A stretch of 64,000 nt of DNA from Leptasterias polaris (lineage: Eukaryota; Echinodermata; Asteroidea; Forcipulatida; Asteriidae), in assembly GCA_037783415.1 (NCBI GenBank), contig JAZGTN010000097.1:1550001-1614000 (forward strand). The letters run 5' to 3'. The position numbers were made by a program, and so were the translations under genes. The first letter of the stretch is position 1. Each line of letters opens with the position of its first letter. Shown here one piece after another: positions 55,796-64,000 of the stretch. Below the pieces are notes generated by a model. The model saw only the letters and a list, made by a program, of their open reading frames with translations, had not been told where the DNA came from and did not search any database.

Positions 55796-57730
55796 TTGTG
55801 GCATACAAAATTATCCATACTTACCTCAAACGCTTTGGAGGAGCTGTTGTCCGTGCAGATGAAATACAAGTGCAAAGCTGTTGTGTTAGCAGAACTATTT
55901 TGCCCTAAATTTATACTTTTTCAGAGTAATTTTTCGACCAGAATTGACAGTAATGAACACCTTTGGTCACTGACACGTAGATATTTTCTTCTTAAATTAC
56001 AACAGCTCACAGTATCATTTATCGAGGTTGAGGATTCACTTGGTGTCACGTTACTTAGAAAGCCTAATTACAAAACCACAATTAATATTTTTAATAACTA
56101 ACCCACGAAATTTAAATTAACTGTTTTAGCAAATTACACACTTGTGCCTATTGTTCTTGAACCGGAGACTATACCCCAAAAGTTGCCGATGGGAAAAGAT
56201 CACAGATTGGAAAACCAAGGGAAATGGATAGGCATTGATCCAAGATGGGTTGTCAACCTCTTCCTTTCTTGTCTGCTTGGGACGGGCAGGTCACCAAGTT
56301 TAGCCTTATTTCACAGAGCGCTGCAATTTGGCGTTTACCGTCAAATTGCAACTTAACGCTAAGCAGTATGTTAACATCAATGGAGACGGCAGGTGAGAGA
56401 GAGAAAAGAAAAAGGGGGGAAAAAGCGAGCTCAGTAAAAGTTTTTTTCGACTCTGGTTGAAAACTTTTGGAAGTAGTTTTTTGTGAATAACATGATATTT
56501 GAATGTCCTTTGCACTGTGAACCATCTGTCTGTGCAATCTTGCCACTGAATCGCACTAGAAACTTGCGTGTCTGGCACTAAAGTGGGAAATATATAATTT
56601 CTGAAATGGATCTCCATTTGGGAATAATCCAGTCTGGAACTAAACTACTTTTCAGCTGTTTGGCCTAAAATGAAGAACTTCGACCTCGAGTTCAATGGAT
56701 TTAGTGGGTGGTATGCAATGTACTTTGTTACTGCAAATCTTTTTGTTAAAAACCTCACAATCATCAGGACTGCGGTCAAATAAATTATATGACAGTTACG
56801 AAATACACGTGCAGGGGTGTGGTATGCACAATCCAATGAGAAAGCTGAAAATGAGGTATATCATATCAGGTATAGACCTCTCGACTGGTTAACCTTCAAC
56901 TATGGGTAGCGAGAACCTGGACAGCATCTCAACGGTCTAAAGGAAGATTCCTCCTGACTTTACTGGGTGTTTTGCGGGACGCTTCCAGGCTACAAGCTTG
57001 GACACAATGGGAGGTAAATAGTCTCAATGTGTGTCTCCCTTAGTGTTGAGCAGGAGACTTGCAAAGTTCAAAGGAAACTTGGAAATGATCATGAACAAGC
57101 TTGTCTGCAATGCCGGAGGACTATACTATAAGTGCGTCCGTGAGTTTGGCTTATATGATGGCACAACAGAAAAGTTTAGCAAAACCCTCGTAGGTTCTCA
57201 AAGTTCAAACTGGTTTCCGGCTGGTCATTCCTCTCCGGCTCAACATTAAGTACGTCCCACCATTCAATGGCACTGGTAGAAGAGGTTGCTGTGGACTTGC
57301 ATGGCTCTAGTTGTGCCATTTTGGGTTTTTTAAAGCTAATTAGCCCTTTTGAGATAAATGGCGCACACCATAGGAGTCCACTGTTTGGTTTGGGTGTAAT
57401 ACTAATACAGACAGGTTCACAAAACCAAACAGTGCAATGTGTCCACCATATTTTAAAATGGCTTATAACCACTTGACAAGATTGTTGCTTTCTGCCGAGA
57501 AGGTGACAGCTAAACTGCCTCGAAGTGTACAACGAAACATCAGTTGTAAAGGGACAGACGATGACATGAAGTCTAATTTTGAAGCCGAAGAAAGAAACAT
57601 GTAGTGTTCTCCAATTAAAACGCCAACTGAAAACTGTTAGAATTCATGTGGTTATCTTTATCTTTATAGAAGACGCTCAATCCGGGGCAACATTTGTTTT
57701 CAATGGCATGTTTTAATATTTTACACCACT
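55796..57730. other. Unassigned ORF-bearing spacer
   Basis: ORFs of 101 aa (55796-56101, plus), 103 aa (56306-56617, minus) and 118 aa (57176-57532, minus) occur, but none shows a domain, splice-consistent extension or signal peptide that I trust. I leave it as non-coding or unknown. Confidence 0.3.
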
Positions 57731-57731
57731 A

Positions 57732-57962
57732 CAATAGATAGGTTGCAGTATGACGTAAGTCGGCCATCTTTACGGGCAATTTGGAACACACAGTCATGCA
57801 TTACGCGTGAGAACGGCGTGCAGCACGCGCACATTTCACCAAACTCATTGCATGATTGGTTTGTGAATGACGCGGCTGCGTTAATAATTTGAGCGCTTGA
57901 CGCGCCTGCAAGCCAAAATGCGATTTGCCCGTAAAGATGGCGTCTACTGGGAACTATCTATA
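57732..57962. mobile_element. MITE with CCATCTTTACGGGCAA termini
   Basis: Left ATAGATAGGTTGCAGTATGACG...GGCCATCTTTACGGGCAA. The right end is the inverse (TTGCCCGTAAAGATGGCGTC...CTATCTATAG). Length 231 bp. The interior is rich in CpG words (CAGCACGCGCACATTT). Confidence 0.7.
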
Positions 57963-59063
57963 GTTTATACAAGTGTATGATGTGTTCCCCGGTGAAAACT
58001 GAAAACTAGCTTTCTAATACACAAAACAAAAATGGTGAGTTTGGGGCTACTTCTTGTATATTAAAACAAGACCAACTCATATTAGGCTGTGGAACAAAAA
58101 CAATTTGTACAACAAATGAAAAGGGTTTTCTTGGTTCTTGGATTTCAATTGTTCTCTCTGTTTTCAATTGTTTTTCCTGACAAAATATACTTGGGAAATA
58201 TTTACACAAACTTTAAAATGAATGCAATCGATGCATAGTCCTGATTGGTCATTTTAACATGTTATAGTTGTATATTTTATAGTGTTTCCAAACGAAAATA
58301 GCTTCCCGCTAATAATATTTAAACAAATTTGTTGTTTTCTCATCGCTTGATTACACATTTTGAATCGTCAGCAATGGGCAAAAAGAAAATATGCAAATAT
58401 ATGTAAATGTTTACATTAGATTTTTGACAACTGTACAAGATGTTGACACGAAGAAAGGTTAGATTCAGCACTAAATTATTACCAGTCTGACTTCAGAAAT
58501 ATTTTATATAAAAAAACTATCATTTTCTGTTTTCCACCATAAATCCATGTTGGGAAGTTCTCTTTATGAAGCAATATTGAACTCCATGTACCAAAAAGCA
58601 CACACACAAAAAACACGACTGTGTATGAATTCTGAAAAAGACTGAACTGTCACTTTTTCCTCCACATTTCTTGTGAATAATTTTCACAATCTAGTGCCTT
58701 CCTTTGGCCACTGCATTAAAACTTCAAATAATCAGAAGAAAAAAAATAAACAAATCAAGTTAATTGGTTGAAGAGAGTTCAGAAAACTGCTTTCTCATTA
58801 TGTACAGCAAACAACTTACCTAAAAAAAGTAAGTACAGTAAGCCTTGGTTTGTAGATTTACAAGTACATGTACTGTGTGAGTACAGAGCAAAATATTCAT
58901 GCACAAGTACTACAACTCGGACTGCATAATATATATCCACACTCCAACGATGCTGTATTTTGAGACAGTACACTGTGTATTATTTGGTTTTACCCATAAA
59001 CTGATGTGTTTAAAAGCATTGTATACTTTCCCGATTCCTGTGAAAAAAAACCCACATGCATAT

Positions 59064-59131
59064 TACGGATGGGATTCGAACCCACAACTTTGCAATTCTA
59101 GAGCAGATGTCATACCACTCGACCACCGACA
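59064..59131 (-). mobile_element. tRNA-like SINE head
   Basis: The reverse complement contains TGGTCGAGTGG (59115-59125), resembling an A box, and a perfect B box GGTTCGAATCC (59072-59082). The intervening arm reads CATCTGCTCTAGAATTGC. The flanking sequence to about 58980 probably belongs to the SINE tail. It is not a canonical tRNA because no acceptor stem pairs. Confidence 0.6.
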
Positions 59132-59333
59132 TAGCTCAGTATCTTGAGGCAGTTTGAATCCTTCATTTTAGCAGCAGGTACCGCAACAATTTAATAGTAT
59201 GTGGAACTTCCCTGATCCAAATTTAACATCTATTAAAGACACACTGGGCTACAATGGCCACCAGGCCGATGAAAATTCTATCACCATCAATAATGTCCTT
59301 GATCCCATTGCAGAATGCCGACCCACTCTGCTA

Positions 59334-62300
59334 TCATCCCTCGATGGTCAACTCATGCATCTCAATGTCTTCAAACTGCTCAGCCATCTTCATCGCCCAA
59401 TCCTTTGCTGCAATCGCAATCTATAAAGAAGACATACACCAATCAGGATGCGTTAAATACAAACTGCTGCTCTGATTAGATTGGTTTTAAAAAAACTTAA
59501 CATTTGCATAAACTTGCCACAACTTTGTTGGGCATTTAGGATTTCAGTTTGAGAACAAAACTGGCCTTACCTCTTGTACTAAACTCTTGTCTTCATACAA
59601 TTGTAGTGAATTTATAGATCCATGAAGGCAACATATTGAAAATACCTAAAAAAAATTCAACTTACAATAACCACAAAACAGAATTTTACTGAAGTAACAT
59701 ATCTCTGTGACCCTTCATGTGACCAAAGTACTCTACATAGACTAAACACAGCACATTTATCTGACACTTTTTAAAAACATTTGATTTTGACACACAATGG
59801 AGAAAAAACGCAAGTCCCCATGAAAGAAATGAACAAGCTGAATTCCTCTTACCAAAGTATCCTGCTTCTTCCGCCTTGGTCTCTTGGCAGGCTGTTGTTC
59901 TGAGACCAAACTCGTCAAGTCGAGGCTCGACGACACTTTTCTTTTTGCTGGAGGTGAGACGGTGTATGGCTCCAACTTGGAACTGTCTACAGCCACTGAC
60001 ACATCACCAAGAGATGATCTTGATAACGCCTGGTGATTCGACGGTGAGACATGATCAACGGGAGAGATAGGCGCCAGAGGATCCGGCGTAATCAGGTTTT
60101 CAAACCCAAAACACGAGTCATTCAAGTCCGACCTAACGTCACTGACCATGGAAGTTGGTGTGGAGGTATCGGAAGCATTCATCTTCGGCAGAAAGCGTCG
60201 GCACACGCTTGTGAACGGGGAGACAAACAGTCCGCTATCACTCCGCAGGGAAGATTCATCTTTAGGGGTGTCATCTGATGATCCTTTGTATGAATTTTGT
60301 GGGGTGGTGGAAGAGCTCGACTTTCTGGATGCACGGCGTAGACGGGTAGTCATTTCAGGCCTTGACAATTTCCCTTTCATTGTCTCAAGAGACGGGCTGA
60401 GAGCTCCAGTGTTTGACTTGTTAGCTTTACCTGAATTTATTAAGAGCAAAGAGTGAGGCATTTTCAGTTGAAAACTATTGATGTACATATCTATAAAAAA
60501 AAGTAAATGCAAAAGCAACTAACAAACACAAATCATTGTTCAATCAGTACCAACGGTAGGAACACTGTAATTGGATCGGATAACTATTTAAGCGCATGCT
60601 AATGGACCATTCCGTTGGATAGGACCGCCGGAATGTTCCATTGGAACTCCAAAATACTTAATGCGTATATTCATTTGTGTAGGATTAATCCAGTACTTCG
60701 GCACAATGATGCAGTCCAGCAGAACGTTCTGGCACTCTATCTGGCAGTCCAATGGACTGCAGGTATGTGCCCACGGGAACGTTCTTTCGCACCTGACTTA
60801 TGAGATGCTGCCTAAGCGAGAGATATTACCACCATGTTTACAGTTGACACACACATTTCATCATACCAGTATAAAAATAAATTTTTTATTTAGTACACAG
60901 GAAGAAAAGAAAATGCAAACTTTTATGAGATGAGATGGACAGGCCTTGTGCTTATGCTTTTTAAAGAGTAGGGCTAGTAAACTGTGCATTTTACTTCCCC
61001 CAGGACGTTTTATTAGCCCAAATTTCCAGCATGTATTGTCAAAATTGTATCTTCCACCAGTATTAATGGGAGCAATCAATTTCCAATTTGCTGGTCAAAT
61101 GAAATAACATGCACTCACTCAAAATCATACATCAACACAGTTTAAAAACTTAGTATTCACATTTGCAGGCCTGATAGTTGGCACTTGGAAAACATTTTTC
61201 TGTATTGTACAAGTGCTGACCTACATATACACATGGTAGGCTTTAATAGACCTACAAGGCTATAAACATACCAATTTTGTTCAGATTCTGCTGAAGACAG
61301 AAAGTAAATTGAAAATCAGATAGAGTAGGAAGAATGTTATGCTTGCATTCCTAATAACAGATGACCAATAGAAATAAGAAGGTTGCACAGTTTTTAGTAC
61401 CCCACAAGGCAAGTTGAGAAGTGGTATTCTCTAGCCCATGGTATCTGCACACTTTAAAAAGTTTAAGATTGTTAAGACACTTTTAATGCTACCATTAAAC
61501 ACAAATTTACGATCACAAATAAGTGCATAAAGCAGGAGGAACTGCTTTACCCACTCACACTTTGACTTCAAATAACAAAATTTAATATTTTTAAATGCTT
61601 TTTGAGACTTTTAATTTTGATAGTTTGACTATTTAATGCTTTTTAAGAATCTGCATAAACCCTGTAGCCTGTAGCAGTTAACACTAGACAATGTACGGTG
61701 GGCTAGTGTACCGTTAAGGGCGAGCCCTGATGGAGAACTGAAGACACAATCCCTACCTTTATTTGAAGCGTTAACTCGTCTTGATGGTGAGAGGACTTGT
61801 GTGACTCCTTGTGCATCAAGGCATTCCATGTCACTAGCTGTGTCTATGGAGGCAGCAGTATCTACTTCGCTCGTCTCCAAATCAGCGTCATAAGGATCAC
61901 CCACCTTTAAACCAAAGAAAAGGTTGAAATCTTAAAGGTATTATACAGGATTGGTAACGATAAAAAGTCTCCCCGCTCCCACCCCACCCCTTAAAAACAT
62001 ATTATTTCGAGAAGGGAGTGGCAATGGTGGCTAGTGCCTAAAGCACTCGCCTTTTACCACTTTGGCCCTGGTTCGATTCCCGGCTAGGGCAATATGTGAG
62101 AAGTGTTGTGCGTTGGTTTTCTGGTAGGCCATGAGGGTTTTTCTCATGGCCCTCCAGCTTTCTTCCCTTTTGAAAACAAAAATTTTGATCTCTGGCTGTG
62201 CTCTGTGGTCATGGATTGATGTGGCTGGCTGCCAAAAGCACCCTTGGCATGCCTGCAGCTAGAACACGTTGTAGCCGCGTTCTTCTCAAGACAGCTTCTC

Positions 62301-63352
62301 AGCTCCGAGTAACAATGACTAGCCTCCCTAATTAATAAGAAGTTGTACATTACATGTTTAGTTTATAATGTAATAAAAAATAAGTCACAAACTTACCCTT
62401 GGAGCTGATCTGTTGTTTTCTTTTTGATCAGAATGCTCAGTGTCTGTACTGGATTTCTTTAAAAAGTAAAGGTTATAATATTAAAGTTGACTTTAGAACA
62501 ACTACACTGATCATATAGATAGTTCCTTTAAAAGTTACATTTAACCGAATAAGAACAGCAAAATATAAGTAAAGTAGAAACACAATTTTTAAACACATAG
62601 GCCTACATATTTGTGTAAAAAGAAAAGGCACACCACGCAAATTAAACAAAAGATTGCGCCGAACAGGAACACGCCATTTGAAATCCCCCCAGAAATACAG
62701 AACAAGACTAACTTATATTAAATACACTTCAGTTAAATGGCAAATGAAGAACGTGGGGCTTTTTGAAAACATCAGCTTAAAGGCTCTGTCTCTGGCTATT
62801 GACTCCGTTTCATGTTGGAAACACTCAGCAAAATGTAAACTGCTCCAAGACGTATGACGAAGCCCAAGCCAGAGCCAGAGCCAAGAGCCAAGATTTGTAA
62901 AACTAAAAGGTCCTAGTACAAAATGAGATCTAAAAGTAACCTCCAGTTCATGGATCTTGTGGACACCTTTTTCCAATTACACAGCAATGATAACAGATAA
63001 ATAGCAATGATAACAGATAAATAGCAATGATAACAGATAAATAGCAATGATAACAGATAAATAGCAATGATAACAGATAAATAGCAATGATAACAGATAA
63101 ATAGCAAATCATTTAATACATGTACATCAAAGTTCTTGGATTGTCACATTTTAATCACTACTAAAACAGCTCCATTTCCAAGGAATGAATAGACATGAAT
63201 AAATTTTGCACACTTTTATTTTAGATTCAAAGTCATTGTAAATGTTTTGTAATAAAATAAAAAGAAATTAATACACACCAGTAAGTATTTCTTGGCAAGG
63301 CGAGTGGCGATGTCTTCTGAACTGTATCGCTCCATTTCTTCTGAGGATGATT
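59334..63352 (-). CDS. CDCA5: Sororin-like cohesion protein (CDCA5 family), at least 5 exons, 5' end open
   Basis: Exons on the minus strand: 63352-63279, 62456-62397, 61904-61757, 60430-59853, 59420-59334. All junctions have AG/GT and the phases agree throughout. From the first Met in the first exon (MERYSSEDI) the protein is 309 aa. An upstream exon may lie beyond 64000, because that exon starts mid-codon after an acceptor. A KEN degron (residues 31-33), SCFGFENL (194-201, the FGF motif that binds Pds5) and the C-terminal sororin domain (KDWAMKMAEQFEDIEMHEL) identify it. Sororin stabilises cohesin on replicated chromatin in the nucleus by displacing WAPL from PDS5, and KEN mediates APC/C destruction. 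Basic (KRPRRKK) and many S/T-P sites suit a mitotic kinase target. Introns contain a SINE and a minisatellite. Confidence 0.85.
62015..62340 (+). mobile_element. tRNA-derived SINE in a sororin-like intron
   Basis: The head GTGGCAATGGTGGCTAGTGC is followed by a perfect B box GGTTCGATTCC (62070-62080). A non-tRNA body (GGCCATGAGGG...GGCTGTGCTCTGTGGTCATG) runs to about 62340. It lies between exons 62456-62397 and 61904-61757. Confidence 0.65.
62983..63102. repeat. 20-bp minisatellite, six identical copies
   Basis: AGCAATGATAACAGATAAAT repeated exactly six times without a mismatch, in the sororin-like intron between 63279 and 62456. Confidence 0.95.
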
Positions 63353-63593
63353 CTATGAAGAAAACATTTCAAAAGTTAATTTAAAAGGAAAACTGTTTTC
63401 ATAAATTAGTCCACTGTTTGCAGTCTATTTTGTAGAGGGAGGAGAAGAGGGGGAGGGGCTGTGTTTTAAACACTTATGCCTCCGGGTCCATGCTGAAGAG
63501 CCCAGAGTGATTGTCACCCCTCTAAACACACTACTCAACATGCTCAAGATCCAGTGCATGAACAGTTCCCCACACCCATACCCCAAACAACAT

Positions 63594-63864
63594 GGGCCCA
63601 ATTTCAAGGCTCTGCTTACCGCCAAATTCTGCCCTTCATCACTATTCTTCGCTTACAGGGCAAGCGCTGAATTTCTGTGCTACTGTGTAGTAAGCGAAGA
63701 ATGGATGGAGTTTGAACGCACACAATAACAAATTCCCTGCTAACTTGTGAAAAATGCTTTATGTAAGTGTGTATATTCCTTGCTTCTGAAGTGTACTTTA
63801 GACTAGTGTAAGCGCAGATTCGTTGCTTATGTTAAGCACTAAGCAGAGCCATGAAATTGGGCCC
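63594..63864. mobile_element. 271-bp MITE, GGGCCCAATTTCA termini
   Basis: Left GGGCCCAATTTCAAGGCTCT then GCTTA. The right end is the inverse (TAAGCAGAGCCATGAAATTGGGCCC region), matching over about 25 bp. Interior words AGCGAAGAAT and TTCTTCGCT are also inverted. Confidence 0.8.
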
Positions 63865-64000
63865 TGACCCGTGTTGTTGTACCATCAACCGACGAGTGGA
63901 GTAGTTAACATTGAGTCGGTGCTCATTGGTTATAGTGCTTTTTAGTGGTAGGTGGTCATGGTGGTGCTTTTTGGGGGCAAAAATTCCGTATCCTGCCACC

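Noticed and set aside
55796..56101. 101-aa plus ORF with mixed composition
   Set aside because: No domain, no plausible exon continuation and no duplicate to test frame conservation.
59064..59131. Functional tRNA gene on the minus strand
   Set aside because: A good B box and A-like box, but no pairing acceptor stem and no clean anticodon loop. A SINE head is more likely.
62977..63107. Possible CRISPR-like or coding repeat (ICYHCYLSV repeats on the minus strand)
   Set aside because: Head-to-tail 20-bp units without spacers in an animal intron. It is a plain minisatellite.
1..64000. Viral, plasmid or prokaryotic gene cluster
   Set aside because: No operons, ribosome-binding sites or phage genes. 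Introns, SINEs and MITEs are throughout.

Overview
This is an animal nuclear window, AT-rich and repeat-laden. Genes are split by GT-AG introns and there is no sign of bacterial or organellar organisation. Multi-copy dispersed repeats, tRNA-derived SINEs, TGACGTCA-ended MITEs and the gene content (NAA80-like, ANKRD63-like and sororin-like genes) fit a marine deuterostome invertebrate. An echinoderm, perhaps a sea star, is my best guess; I could not test it.

Layout. From 1 to about 41.7 kb lies a tandem duplication of a small acetyltransferase gene resembling NAA80, the actin N-terminal acetyltransferase. Copy A has exons at 4946, 13744 and 14609; copy B at 34294, 35646 and 36941. Both are open throughout with identical exon phases. 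Copy A is inflated by later insertions that copy B lacks: a hAT element with an 8-bp target duplication (2685-4157), about 7 kb in intron 1 (about 5612-12575) containing a decayed gene fragment and a 60-bp tandem array, and a 14-kb transposon cluster downstream (about 16585-30775). Copy B instead carries an 827-bp solo-LTR-like insertion (39077-39903) and a diverged satellite. The two copies serve as each other's empty-site controls.

The 16.6-30.8 kb cluster holds a broken piggyBac transposase (plus), an intact piggyBac transposase (minus, 577 aa) between long inverted-repeat arms, and an intact Mutator-like transposase (minus). The last sits between two 480-bp direct repeats that differ at one base. 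The outer flanks of the repeat pair are both CTAT and the inner flanks both TATA, which suggests the segment entered by homologous recombination into a pre-existing small transposon.

From 41.7 to 64 kb the host genes are all on the minus strand: a single-exon ankyrin-repeat protein (ANKRD63-like, 47784-49367), a small secreted NTR-like protein interrupted by one in-frame stop (53547-54017), and most of a sororin/CDCA5-like cohesion regulator in at least five exons (59334-63352). Between them are SINEs, foldbacks, MITEs and minisatellites.

The palindromic octamer TAGGCCTA occurs at 13 places across the window. In one dispersed-repeat copy it is visible as two small insertions relative to sister copies.
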